Below, piece by piece: positions 22,664 to 32,035 of a DNA stretch of 64,000 nucleotides. This DNA comes from Streptomyces sp. NBC_01465. Its GTDB lineage: Bacteria; Actinomycetota; Actinomycetes; Streptomycetales; Streptomycetaceae. Made by a program: the position numbers and the translations under genes. The notes under the pieces were generated by a model. It did not search any database. It was not told where the DNA came from and was given only the letters and a program-made list of their open reading frames with translations. The stretch covers positions 7,688,001-7,752,000 of the forward strand of contig NZ_CP109467.1 of the NCBI RefSeq assembly GCF_036227325.1, given 5' to 3'. Within the stretch, counting starts at the first letter, position 1. Every line of letters begins with the position of its first letter.

Positions 22664-23395
22664 CTAGCGTGTGAGGAGCCGTGCCGACAGTGCGGAGATC
22701 AGCTCGTCGTCCACACCGAGCTGCTCCCGCGCGTAGCCGGTGAGGGATCCGTGGCGTGCGTTGATGCCGTCGAGGAAGAGCTGCATGATCTCGGCCGGGG
22801 CACGGCCGTATCCGGGCCAGACCGGCCGCCGTCCGTCGTGGTCGGCGATCCAGTCGGCGAGCAGCCGCTCCGAGGCCAGTTCGGTGAGGGCGAAGTCCTC
22901 GACGACGGTTTTCTCGTCGACCCCCACAAGGTCCAGGACCAGGGCGGCGATCAGCCCGGTGCGGTCCTTTCCTGACGCGCAGTGGAAGACCACCGGGCCC
23001 TCGGACGGGGCGGCGATCACATCGAGGACCTGCCGGATCTCCTTCACCCCGTCGTGTGCCACCTCGTCGAAGCGGTCGGCGAGATAGCGGCCGACGGGCA
23101 CATCGGCGCCGAGTGCCGCCTGGTCGTAGGGGCGGTGCTCGATGGAGAGGTTGTGGTACGTGAGCCCGGCGTGCCCGGGGACCCGGCCCTTGGCCTCGAT
23201 CTCCCACGGGTAGCGCAGATCGATCACGGTGCGGACGCCGAGTGCCAGATAGCGGTCCCAGTCGTCGTCGGCCAGCTTGCCGAGCGAGTCGGAGCGGTAG
23301 AGGAGGCCCGGCCGGACCGTCTGCCCGTCCGTGGTGCGGTAGCCGCCCAGGTCACGGAAGTTGTGCAGCCGGTCGAAGGCTATGTGTCTGCTCAT
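22664..23395 (-). CDS. Tyrosine/serine protein phosphatase (Y_phosphatase3 family)
   Basis: A 243-aa soluble phosphatase. The N-terminal signature FDRLHNFRDLGGYRT is typical of the Y_phosphatase3/IphP-like family, which includes mycobacterial PtpB. The CX5R catalytic loop is HCASGKDRTG near residue 140, with Cys as nucleophile. In actinobacteria such enzymes dephosphorylate tyrosine and in some cases phosphoinositides. The ATG at 23395 is preferred over an upstream in-frame start because homologous proteins begin just before the RxxNFRDLGG motif. It is divergent from the beta-oxidation operon and could share the regulatory region at 23396-23519. Confidence 0.88.
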   Translation of the reverse strand: MSRHIAFDRLHNFRDLGGYRTTDGQTVRPGLLYRSDSLGKLADDDWDRYLALGVRTVIDLRYPWEIEAKGRVPGHAGLTYHNLSIEHRPYDQAALGADVPVGRYLADRFDEVAHDGVKEIRQVLDVIAAPSEGPVVFHCASGKDRTGLIAALVLDLVGVDEKTVVEDFALTELASERLLADWIADHDGRRPVWPGYGRAPAEIMQLFLDGINARHGSLTGYAREQLGVDDELISALSARLLTR

Positions 23396-23480
23396 CTGCG
23401 GCACTCTAGGGGAGAGTGGAGAAACTGAGCGCTTGCTTGGCTCAGGGGCTTGTGCAGAGTGGAACACGTTCTTAGCATCA

Positions 23481-23495
23481 CTGATGTTACATCAG
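23481..23495. promoter_or_regulatory. Candidate operator, CTGATG-TTA-CATCAG palindrome
   Basis: A 6-bp inverted repeat with a 3-base spacer in the divergent promoter region, 25 bases before the ATG of the racemase-like gene. The surrounding sequence is AT-rich compared with the genome average. It could be the binding site of a TetR- or GntR-type regulator of the beta-oxidation operon, which is not encoded next door. Confidence 0.5.
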
Positions 23496-23519
23496 AAGTG
23501 TCATACAGCTGGGGGCTTG

Positions 23520-24653
23520 ATGGCAGCGACAGGGAACGGCCCGCTCGCCGGGGTACGCGTGGTCGAGCTGGCGGGTATCGGGCCCGGCCCGTTCGCCGCG
23601 ATGCTCCTCGCCGACCTCGGCGCCGACGTCGTACGGGTCGACCGGCCGGGCGGCGGTGGCCTCGCGGTGAATCCGGCGTACGACCTGACCAATCGCAACA
23701 AACGCTCGGTGCTGATCGACCTCAAGGCGGCGGACGGCCCTGACCGCGTCCTGGACCTGGTCGAGCGCGCCGACATCCTCGTCGAGGGGTTCAGACCCGG
23801 AGTGGCCGAGCGGCTCGGCGTGGGCCCCGACGCCTGCCTCGCCCGCAATCCGCGGCTGGTGTACGGGCGGATGACCGGCTGGGGCCAGGAAGGCCCCCTC
23901 GCCCAGCGGGCCGGCCACGACATCGCGTACATCGCGATCACCGGGACGCTCGGCATGATCGGCAAACCGGGCGAGCCGCCGACCGTACCGGCCAACCTCG
24001 TCGGGGACTACGCGGGCGGCTCGCTCTACCTCGTCGTCGGCGTCCTCGCCGCGCTCCAGCACGCCCGCTCCGAAGGCGGCACGGGCCAGGTCGTCGACGC
24101 GGCCATCGTCGACGGCGCCACGCATCTCGCCACGATGATCCACGGGATGATGGCGGCGGGCGGCTGGCAGGACCGCCGCGGCGCCAACCTCCTCGACGGG
24201 GGCTGCCCCTTCTACGGCACGTACGAGACCGCGGACGGCGCGTACATGGCCGTCGGCCCCCTGGAGCAGCAGTTCTACGACGAGTTCATCCGGCTGCTCG
24301 GCCTGGAGGGCCAGGCACCCGAGCGCAAGGACCTCACCCGCTGGGACGAACTGCGCACCGCCGTCACCGACCGCTTCAGGACGAAGAGCCGCGCGGAGTG
24401 GACCGAGATCTTCGAAGGCTCCGACGCCTGTGTGGCCCCCGTGCTCTCCCTGCGCGAAGCCCCCACCCACCCGCATCTCGCCGCGCGCGCCACCTTCGTG
24501 GAGCACAGCGGCATCACCCAGCCCGCCCCCGCGCCGCGCTTCTCCGCGACGCCGGGATCCGTACACCGGGGCCCGGCACAGCCCGGCGCCGACACCGCCG
24601 AGGTGGCCGCCGACTGGGACGTGCCCGGCCTCGCCAAGGAGGAACTCCGTTGA
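23520..24653 (+). CDS. Alpha-methylacyl-CoA racemase / class III CoA-transferase family protein
   Basis: A 377-aa class III CoA-transferase family enzyme. The start region GVRVVELAGIGPGPFAAMLLADLGADVVRVD is the family signature. The racemase-type catalytic pair is present: His in GHDIAY (about residue 137) and Asp in LVGDYAGG (about residue 165). This supports epimerisation of 2-methylacyl-CoAs rather than CoA transfer, in line with mycobacterial MCR (about 360 aa). It would let the (S)-specific acyl-CoA dehydrogenase encoded next use both stereoisomers of methyl-branched fatty acids. The ATG at 23520 is preceded by a GGGGG stretch. Its TGA overlaps the TTG start of the next gene. Confidence 0.88.
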   Translation: MAATGNGPLAGVRVVELAGIGPGPFAAMLLADLGADVVRVDRPGGGGLAVNPAYDLTNRNKRSVLIDLKAADGPDRVLDLVERADILVEGFRPGVAERLGVGPDACLARNPRLVYGRMTGWGQEGPLAQRAGHDIAYIAITGTLGMIGKPGEPPTVPANLVGDYAGGSLYLVVGVLAALQHARSEGGTGQVVDAAIVDGATHLATMIHGMMAAGGWQDRRGANLLDGGCPFYGTYETADGAYMAVGPLEQQFYDEFIRLLGLEGQAPERKDLTRWDELRTAVTDRFRTKSRAEWTEIFEGSDACVAPVLSLREAPTHPHLAARATFVEHSGITQPAPAPRFSATPGSVHRGPAQPGADTAEVAADWDVPGLAKEELR

Positions 24654-25792
24654 AGCGGCAGCTGTTCGACGCCGAGCACGACGCATTCCGCGAGACCGTG
24701 CGTGCATTCCTTGCCAAGGAGGTTCTGCCGCACTACGAGCAGTGGGAGAAAGGCGGCATCGTCTCGCGCGACGCCTGGCGGGCGGCGGGGAAGCAGGGCC
24801 TCCTCGGCCTCGCCGTCCCCGAGGAGTACGGCGGCGGCGGGAACGCCGATTTCCGCTACAGCGCCGTACTGGCCGAGGAGTTCACCCGCGCCGGTGCCGC
24901 AGGTCTCGCGCTCGGGCTGCACAACGACATCATCGGCCCGTACCTCACCGGCCTCGGAACGGACGAGCAGAAGCGGCGCTGGCTCCCCGGCTTCTGCAGC
25001 GGCGAGATCATCACGGCGATCGCGATGACGGAACCGGGTGCGGGCAGCGACCTCCAGGGGATCCGCACCAGCGCCGAGGACCGCGGCGACCACTGGCTGC
25101 TCAACGGCTCCAAGACCTTCATCTCCAACGGGATCCTCGCCGACCTGGTGATCGTCGTCGCCAAGACGTCCCCCGAGGGCGGCGCGAAGGGTCTGTCGCT
25201 GCTGGTCGTCGAGCGCGGCGCGGAAGGCTTCGAACGCGGCCGCAACCTGGACAAGATCGGGCAGAAGTCGCAGGACACCGCGGAGCTGTTCTTCAACGAC
25301 GTACGCGTCCCGAAGGAGAACCTCCTCGGCGAGCTCAACGGCGCCTTCGTCCACCTGATGACCAATCTGGCGCAGGAGCGGATGGGCATCGCGGTCGCCG
25401 GGATCGCCGCCGCCGAGTACCTCCTCGAGATCACCATGGAGTACGTCAAGGAGCGCGAGGCCTTCGGGCGGCCGCTCTCCAAGCTCCAGCACATCCGGTT
25501 CGAGATCGCGGAGATGGCCACCGAGTGCGCCGTCACCCGTACGTTCCTCGACCGGTGCATCGTCGATCACTCGAACGGGGAACTCGACGCGGTCCACGCC
25601 TCGATGGCGAAGTGGTGGGCCACCGAGCTCCAGAAGCGTGTCGCCGACCGGTGCCTGCAACTGCACGGCGGCTACGGATACATGACCGAGTACCGGGTCG
25701 CGAGAGCCTTCACCGACGGCCGTATCCAGACGATCTACGGCGGTACGACCGAGATCATGAAGGAGATCATCGGCCGCTCCCTCCTCGGCTGA
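24650..25792 (+). CDS. Acyl-CoA dehydrogenase
   Basis: A 380-aa flavoprotein catalysing alpha,beta-dehydrogenation of acyl-CoA, the first step of beta-oxidation. The family motifs are all present: FCSGEIITAIAMTEPGAGSDL (about residues 120-140), KTFISNG for FAD/substrate contact, ERMGIAVAG, and QLHGGYGYM. The catalytic base glutamate is in the C-terminal IYGGTTEIMKEIIGRSL segment. Length is standard. It starts at TTG, overlapping the previous stop (TTGA), with an excellent AAGGAGG ribosome binding site; this identifies the start despite the rare codon. Chain-length preference cannot be judged by eye. Confidence 0.94.
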   Translation: MKRQLFDAEHDAFRETVRAFLAKEVLPHYEQWEKGGIVSRDAWRAAGKQGLLGLAVPEEYGGGGNADFRYSAVLAEEFTRAGAAGLALGLHNDIIGPYLTGLGTDEQKRRWLPGFCSGEIITAIAMTEPGAGSDLQGIRTSAEDRGDHWLLNGSKTFISNGILADLVIVVAKTSPEGGAKGLSLLVVERGAEGFERGRNLDKIGQKSQDTAELFFNDVRVPKENLLGELNGAFVHLMTNLAQERMGIAVAGIAAAEYLLEITMEYVKEREAFGRPLSKLQHIRFEIAEMATECAVTRTFLDRCIVDHSNGELDAVHASMAKWWATELQKRVADRCLQLHGGYGYMTEYRVARAFTDGRIQTIYGGTTEIMKEIIGRSLLG

Positions 25793-25836
25793 CCAGCCCC
25801 CTCGTACCCCCCCGCACCCCTTGAAAGGCAGCTGTC

Positions 25837-27051
<1,215 letters not shown>

Positions 27052-27092
27052 CCCCCCGCCCTCATCCCTCCTCTCCCCGGAGCAGCCAGACC

Positions 27093-29258
27093 ATGAGCGA
27101 GAACACCACCATCCGCTGGGAACAGGACGAGAGCGGCGTCGTCACCCTCGTCCTCGACGATCCGAACCAGTCCGCCAACACCATGAACCAGGCGTTCAAG
27201 GACTCCATCGCGGCCGTCGCGGACCGCCTGGAGGCGGAGAAGGACAGCGTCCGCGGCATCGTCTTCACCTCCGCCAAGAAGACCTTCTTCGCGGGCGGCG
27301 ACCTCAAGGACATGATCCAGGTCGGCCCCGCCCAGGCCCAGCAGGCCTTCGACGCGGGCATGGCGATCAAGCACGCCCTGCGCCGCATCGAAACCCTCGG
27401 CAAGCCCGTCGTCGCCGCGATCAACGGGGCGGCGCTGGGCGGCGGTTACGAGATCGCCCTCGCCTGCCACCACCGCATCGCCCTCGACGCGCCCGGCTCC
27501 AAGATCGGCCTCCCCGAGGTCACGCTCGGCCTGCTTCCCGCGGGCGGCGGCGTGACCCGTACGGTACGGCTGATGGGCATCGCCGACGCCCTCCTGAAGG
27601 TCCTCCTCCAGGGCACCCAGTACAGCCCGCAGCGCGCCCTGGAGAACGGCCTGGTCCACGAAGTGGCCGCCTCCACCGAGGAGATGCTCGCGGCGGCCCG
27701 CGCCTTCATCGACGCGCACCCGGTCTCCCAGCAGCCCTGGGACGTCAAGGGGTACAAGATCCCCGGCGGCACCCCATCCAACCCGCGCTTCGCCGCCAAC
27801 CTCCCCGCCTTCCCCGCCAACCTGAAGAAGCAGATCAACGGCGCGAACTACCCGGCGCCGCGCAACATCCTGGCGGCCGCCGTCGAGGGCTCGCAGGTCG
27901 ACTTCGAGACCGCGCAGACCATCGAGGCCCGGTACTTCACGGAGCTGGTCACCGGCCAGGTCGCCAAGAACATGATCCAGGCGTTCTTCTTCGACCTGCA
28001 GGCCGTCAACTCCGGTGCCAGCCGCCCCCAGGGCATCGCACCGCGCCCCACCCGCAAGGTCGCCGTGCTCGGCGCCGGGATGATGGGCGCGGGCATCGCG
28101 TACTCCTGCGCCCGCGCCGGCATCGAGGTCGTCCTCAAGGACGTCACCCCGGAGGCGGCGGCCAAGGGCAAGGCGTACTCGGAGCAGATCCTGGCGAAGG
28201 CGCTCTCCCGGGGCCGTACGACCGAGGCCAAGCGCGACGCGCTCCTCGCCCTGATCAGGCCGACCGCCGACCCTGCCGACCTGGCGGGCTGCGACACGGT
28301 GATCGAGGCGGTCTTCGAGGACGTCTCCCTCAAGCACAAGGTGTTCCAGGAGATCCAGGACGTCGTCGGCCCCGACGCGCTCCTCTGCTCCAACACCTCC
28401 ACGCTCCCCATCACCCTTCTCTCCGAAGGGGTTTCGCGCCCGGCGGACTTCATCGGCCTGCACTTCTTCTCGCCGGTCGACAAGATGCCGCTGGTCGAGA
28501 TCATCAAGGGCGAGCGGACGGGTGACGAGGCGCTGGCCCGTGCCTTCGACCTCGTACGGCAGATCAAGAAGACCCCGATCGTCGTCAACGACTCGCGCGG
28601 CTTCTTCACTTCGCGTGTGATCGGCCAGTTCATCAACGAGGGCGTCGCGATGCTCGGCGAGGGCGCGGACCCCGCGTCCATCGAGCAGGCGGCGGCCCAG
28701 GCGGGCTACCCGGCGAAGGTGCTCTCCCTGATGGACGAGCTGACGCTCACCCTGCCGCGCAAGATCCGCAACGAGGCGCGGCGCGCGGTCGAGGAGGCGG
28801 GCGGCACCTGGGCCGGCCACCCCTCGGACGCGGTGATCGACCGGATGGTGGACGAGTTCGGCCGTACGGGACGCAGCGGCGGAGCAGGCTTCTACGAGTA
28901 CGTCGACGGCAAGCGGGCGGGCCTCTGGCCGGGCCTGCGCGAGCACTTCACGCAGCAGGGCACGGAGATCCCGTTCCTCGACATGCAGGAGCGGATGCTG
29001 TTCTCGGAGGCGCTGGACACGGTGCGCTGCTTCGAGGAGGGCGTGCTGATGACGGTGCCCGACGCCAACATCGGCTCGATCTTCGGCATCGGCTTCCCCG
29101 GCTGGACGGGCGGCGTCATCCAGTACATCAACGGCTACGAGGGCGGCCTGCCCGGCTTCGTAGCACGCTCCCGTGAACTGGCCGCCCGCTACGGCGAGCG
29201 CTTCACGCCGCCCGCGCTGCTGGTGGAGAAGGCGGAGAAGGGCGAGCGCTTCAGCTGA
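27093..29258 (+). CDS. fadB: Fatty-acid oxidation multienzyme: enoyl-CoA hydratase / 3-hydroxyacyl-CoA dehydrogenase
   Basis: A 721-aa bifunctional protein of the FadB/FadJ type. Residues 1-200 are the crotonase domain: the oxyanion-hole segment FFAGGDLKDM and the two catalytic glutamates in GGGYE and GLPE are present. Residues from about 322 start the NAD-binding 3-hydroxyacyl-CoA dehydrogenase domain (VAVLGAGMMGAGIAY), with SNTSTLPI and the catalytic His in GLHFFSPVDKMPLVEI. Two C-terminal helical domains follow. Together with the thiolase it forms a trifunctional complex. The ATG at 27093 follows a CCCGGAGCAG region. A frame fusing this gene to sequence inside the thiolase gene exists but is not coding there. 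Confidence 0.94.
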   Translation: MSENTTIRWEQDESGVVTLVLDDPNQSANTMNQAFKDSIAAVADRLEAEKDSVRGIVFTSAKKTFFAGGDLKDMIQVGPAQAQQAFDAGMAIKHALRRIETLGKPVVAAINGAALGGGYEIALACHHRIALDAPGSKIGLPEVTLGLLPAGGGVTRTVRLMGIADALLKVLLQGTQYSPQRALENGLVHEVAASTEEMLAAARAFIDAHPVSQQPWDVKGYKIPGGTPSNPRFAANLPAFPANLKKQINGANYPAPRNILAAAVEGSQVDFETAQTIEARYFTELVTGQVAKNMIQAFFFDLQAVNSGASRPQGIAPRPTRKVAVLGAGMMGAGIAYSCARAGIEVVLKDVTPEAAAKGKAYSEQILAKALSRGRTTEAKRDALLALIRPTADPADLAGCDTVIEAVFEDVSLKHKVFQEIQDVVGPDALLCSNTSTLPITLLSEGVSRPADFIGLHFFSPVDKMPLVEIIKGERTGDEALARAFDLVRQIKKTPIVVNDSRGFFTSRVIGQFINEGVAMLGEGADPASIEQAAAQAGYPAKVLSLMDELTLTLPRKIRNEARRAVEEAGGTWAGHPSDAVIDRMVDEFGRTGRSGGAGFYEYVDGKRAGLWPGLREHFTQQGTEIPFLDMQERMLFSEALDTVRCFEEGVLMTVPDANIGSIFGIGFPGWTGGVIQYINGYEGGLPGFVARSRELAARYGERFTPPALLVEKAEKGERFS

Positions 29259-29282
29259 TGCGGAGAGGCTCGCCCGGCGTGC

Positions 29283-29990
29283 TCAGCCCTTCCTGACCGC
29301 CTCGCCCACCTGTGCCGGTGAGGTGCGCCAGGGGGTGCCGTGGCCCGGGAGCACCCAGGACGCCTCCAGTGGGGCGATCCGGTCGAGGGAGGCGAGCGCC
29401 TCGGCCGGATCGTCGGTGAAGGGTGCGGGCTGCGGTCCGGTGCGACCGGTGAGGACGTGCCGGGTGGTGAGGGCGTCGCCGACGAAGACCGCGTCGGCGA
29501 CGGGGATGTGCACGGCCACGCTGCCCGGGGAGTGCCCCGGCATGCCCACGATCACGGGGCTCCCCGGCAGGTCCAGGACGTCGCCGTCGGCGATCTCGGT
29601 CACTTCGCCGACGTAGCGGGTGCGCAGGGCGTTCTTGCGGATGCCGTACCCGAAGAATGTGAGCGCCGGTCCCAGCCGCATTGGGCCGGTCGCGGTCTTG
29701 GGCTTCTCTCCCGTACGGGCGCGGTCCGCGTCGGCGGCGTGCACGAACACCGGTACGCCGTGCTCGCTGCGCAGGCGTTCGGCGAAGCCGATGTGGTCGG
29801 CGTCGCCGTGGGTCAGTACGAGGCCGCGGATGTCGTCCGCGGTCTTGCCCAGAGAGCTGAGTTCGCGCTGCAGATCCTTCCAGTGGCCGGGCATGCCCGC
29901 GTCGACGAGCGTGATGCCCTCGGGGGTGTCGATGAGGTAGCACGCCACCACGTCGTTGCCGAGGCGGTGCAGATGCGGTGCGAGTTTCAT
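29283..29990 (-). CDS. MBL-fold metallo-hydrolase
   Basis: A 235-aa metallo-beta-lactamase-fold hydrolase, cytosolic. The metal-binding loop reads THGDADHIG, so the second histidine of the HxHxDH signature is Asp; this is frequent in a subgroup of the family and need not abolish activity. The third-ligand region GMPGHSPGS and the bridging Asp in VFVGDALTT are present, and the last ligand is in LPGHGTPW. The substrate cannot be predicted. It is divergent from a TetR regulator with a short inverted repeat in the 95-bp gap, so it is probably the regulator's target. It converges on the multienzyme gene. Confidence 0.87.
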   Translation of the reverse strand: MKLAPHLHRLGNDVVACYLIDTPEGITLVDAGMPGHWKDLQRELSSLGKTADDIRGLVLTHGDADHIGFAERLRSEHGVPVFVHAADADRARTGEKPKTATGPMRLGPALTFFGYGIRKNALRTRYVGEVTEIADGDVLDLPGSPVIVGMPGHSPGSVAVHIPVADAVFVGDALTTRHVLTGRTGPQPAPFTDDPAEALASLDRIAPLEASWVLPGHGTPWRTSPAQVGEAVRKG

Positions 29991-30036
29991 CGTTCTCTCC
30001 CGGAGCCAGGACGGAGGTTGGTGATGGCTACGCTAC

Positions 30037-30053
30037 TTAGCTATGATGGCTAA
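30037..30053. promoter_or_regulatory. Candidate TetR operator, TTAGC-N7-GCTAA
   Basis: An inverted repeat with 5-bp arms in the 95-bp gap between the divergent MBL hydrolase and TetR genes. A longer imperfect repeat (AGCTAT at 30039 with ATAGCT at 30059) overlaps it. The region is AT-rich for this genome. Typical position for a TetR protein controlling its divergent neighbour and itself. Confidence 0.6.
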
Positions 30054-30085
30054 CGTCAATAGCTTTCAGTACGGAGAGACGGACG

Positions 30086-30616
30086 ATGCCGACCCCGGAG
30101 AAGACCTCGCTCAGCAGGATCGTGGCCACGGGCCGCGCTCTGCTGGAGGCAAGCGGCCAGCACGGGTTGACGATGCAGAGCGTCGCCGCGCGGGAGGGAG
30201 TGCGGGCCCCGTCGCTGTACAAGCACGTCGGCAATCGCGCGGCGCTGCTGGCAGCCGTGGCCGAGGCCACCGTCGACGACCTGACCGCCCGACTGGAGTC
30301 GACGGACGGCTCGCTCGAGGAACTGCTGCGCAGCTACCGGCAATTCGCCCGGTCCTGGCCCGAGGGGTTCCGGCTGATCCACTCCGCACACGCACCACCC
30401 CAGTCGCTCGCCCGCGCGGCCGGCCCGGTCCTGCGCGCCTCCAGGGAACTCGTGGGCGAGCGGGACGAGCTCGACGCGGCCCGCCTGGTGACGGCCTGGG
30501 CCACGGGATTCATCGAGATGGAGCTCAACGGCGCCTTCCAGCTCGGGGGCGACGTCGACCGCGCCTTCGAGTACGGACTGACCGGCATCCGCAGGGCACT
30601 CCAGCCCGAGGCGTGA
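30086..30616 (+). CDS. TetR/AcrR family transcriptional regulator
   Basis: A 176-aa TetR-family regulator. The N-terminal DNA-binding domain (about residues 9-55) contains ALLEASGQHGLTMQSVAAREGVRAPSLYKHVGNRAALLAAVAEA in pieces; the recognition-helix part is VRAPSLYKHVGN. The C-terminal domain of about 110 residues is a WHG-type ligand domain. The protein is at the short end of the family (typical 190-210 aa). The ATG at 30086 is preferred; an in-frame GTG-type extension upstream would run into the operator region. Likely represses the divergent MBL hydrolase gene. Confidence 0.9.
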   Translation: MPTPEKTSLSRIVATGRALLEASGQHGLTMQSVAAREGVRAPSLYKHVGNRAALLAAVAEATVDDLTARLESTDGSLEELLRSYRQFARSWPEGFRLIHSAHAPPQSLARAAGPVLRASRELVGERDELDAARLVTAWATGFIEMELNGAFQLGGDVDRAFEYGLTGIRRALQPEA

Positions 30617-30626
30617 GCCCCGGCGC

Positions 30627-31355
30627 TCACTCCCCGGCGTACCGGGCGCGCAACTCCTCCTTCAGGGAGCGCTGGAAGGCCGTCACCAGAGCCTGAACCA
30701 CCATCGGCTGCATATGGGCGGAGAGCGTCTTCATCGTCTCCACCGCCTCGGGGTTGTGCTCGCTCTCGCTGTACGGACCCCACACCTCGTCCTGGAAGAG
30801 CCGGGTCAGCTCCTTCGCGGTCTGCCGCGAGTGTTCGAGTACGACGTCGCGCGCGGCCAGCAGCGTGTCCAAGGAGATCGGAACCTGCAGGAGCTGTACG
30901 CCGAGCCGCAGCAGCCCGGGTTCGACCCGGAAGGTGTCCGGAGCGTCGCCCCGCTCCAGCACGTTCATCGCGGCGAGCCGGTCGATGTCCTTCTCCGACA
31001 GCGCCTGCCCGGCCCGCCGTTCCAGCTCGGCGCGCGTGGCCTCCTGGGCCGAGTCGGGGGCCCAAGAGGCCACCAGGGCACGGTGGATGGCGAGATCGTG
31101 GGCGCTGAGGTCGGCCGGCAACTGCGTCACGTAGCGCTCGATGGCCGACAGCGTCATCCCCTGGTGCTGCAACTCCTCGACGAGCGCGAGCCGGGAGAGG
31201 TGCTCGGGGCCGTAGTGCCCCACGCGCCGGGGCCCGATGACGGGCGGGGGCAGCAGTCCGCGGGTGCTGTAGAAACGGACGGTGCGCACGGTGACTCCGG
31301 CGCGGGCGGCCAGTTCGTCGACCGTGAGCGTCGGCTGCTCGGTCTCTGTGGCCAT
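30627..31355 (-). CDS. MerR family transcriptional regulator
   Basis: A 242-aa MerR-family protein. The winged helix covers residues 8-75 (LTVDELAARAGVTVRTVRFYSTRGLLPPP), and GHYGPEHLSRLALVEELQHQGMTLSAIERYV fills the wing and the start of the dimerisation helix (given by position, about 45-78). The C-terminal 150 residues are helical and lack the metal-binding cysteines of MerR/SoxR, so the signal is probably an organic molecule or protein. ATG at 31355 is supported by GAGGGG upstream; the frame is open for 23 more codons without a good start. It converges on the TetR gene (10-base gap). Divergent from the macro-domain gene. Confidence 0.88.
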   Translation of the reverse strand: MATETEQPTLTVDELAARAGVTVRTVRFYSTRGLLPPPVIGPRRVGHYGPEHLSRLALVEELQHQGMTLSAIERYVTQLPADLSAHDLAIHRALVASWAPDSAQEATRAELERRAGQALSEKDIDRLAAMNVLERGDAPDTFRVEPGLLRLGVQLLQVPISLDTLLAARDVVLEHSRQTAKELTRLFQDEVWGPYSESEHNPEAVETMKTLSAHMQPMVVQALVTAFQRSLKEELRARYAGE

Positions 31356-31384
31356 GGCTGCGCCCCTCGTTGTATGTCCTGTGG

Positions 31385-31401
31385 CACGGGATTGATCCGT
31401 G
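31385..31401. promoter_or_regulatory. Candidate inverted repeat in the MerR promoter region
   Basis: CACGG-N7-CCGTG, 5-bp arms, 30 bases upstream of the MerR ATG in the 131-bp divergent gap shared with the macro-domain gene. MerR proteins often bind such short dyads between -35 and -10 boxes; here I could not place the boxes with confidence. Confidence 0.3.
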
Positions 31402-31486
31402 GAACAGTATTGCTGTCTCACCACAGTTGCGAAAGCGCCTGCCGTTGTCCCACCGGATTGTCAGTGGCGGCTCGTAGCGTGGGGTC

Positions 31487-31963
31487 ATGACGGGGATCGA
31501 GTACGTACAAGGGGACGCCACCGCGCCGCAAGGCAAAGGTGTCAAGGTGATCGCGCACGTCTGCAACGACCTGGGCGGCTGGGGCAAGGGCTTCGTGCTG
31601 GCCGTCTCGCGCCGCTGGCCCGAGCCCGAGGCGGCCTACCGGCGCTGGCATCGCGAGCGCGCGGGCAACGACTTCGGGCTCGGCGCCGTGCAGTTCGTCG
31701 AAGTCGGCCCGTACATCCGGGTCGCGAACATGGTCGGCCAGCGCGGGATACGCACCGGCAGCAAGGGCGTGCCCGTGCGGTACGAGGCCATCGACACCGC
31801 GCTGGGCGCTGTGGCCGACAAGGCTGTCGAACTCGGCGCCTCGGTCCATATGCCGCGCATCGGCTGCGGGCTGGCCGGCGGGAAGTGGGCCCGCGTCGAA
31901 CCCTTCATAGCCGAGCGCCTCGTGGCACGCGGCCTCCGCGTCACGGTCTACGACCACGTGTGA
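31487..31963 (+). CDS. Macro-domain protein (ADP-ribose phosphatase/hydrolase type)
   Basis: A 158-aa single macro domain. The N-terminal YVQGDAT, the VIAHVCNDLGGWGKGFVLAVS loop (about residues 19-40) and the PRIGCGLAGGKW loop near residue 122 are the ADP-ribose binding motifs of the Poa1p-like/ALC1-like subgroup. Members hydrolyse ADP-ribose-1''-phosphate or remove ADP-ribose from glutamates or DNA bases. The GCGLAGGKW loop carrying the catalytic-type residues is intact. ATG at 31487. It stands alone: no ADP-ribosyltransferase is nearby, which argues for a housekeeping role rather than a toxin-antitoxin pair. Confidence 0.88.
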   Translation: MTGIEYVQGDATAPQGKGVKVIAHVCNDLGGWGKGFVLAVSRRWPEPEAAYRRWHRERAGNDFGLGAVQFVEVGPYIRVANMVGQRGIRTGSKGVPVRYEAIDTALGAVADKAVELGASVHMPRIGCGLAGGKWARVEPFIAERLVARGLRVTVYDHV

Positions 31964-32035
31964 GCTGCGTACGAAAACACAAGAGGTGTGTCCGGAGGGT
32001 GTCAAAGTCCGCTTGATTGCTGGTAGTTGGTAGGT

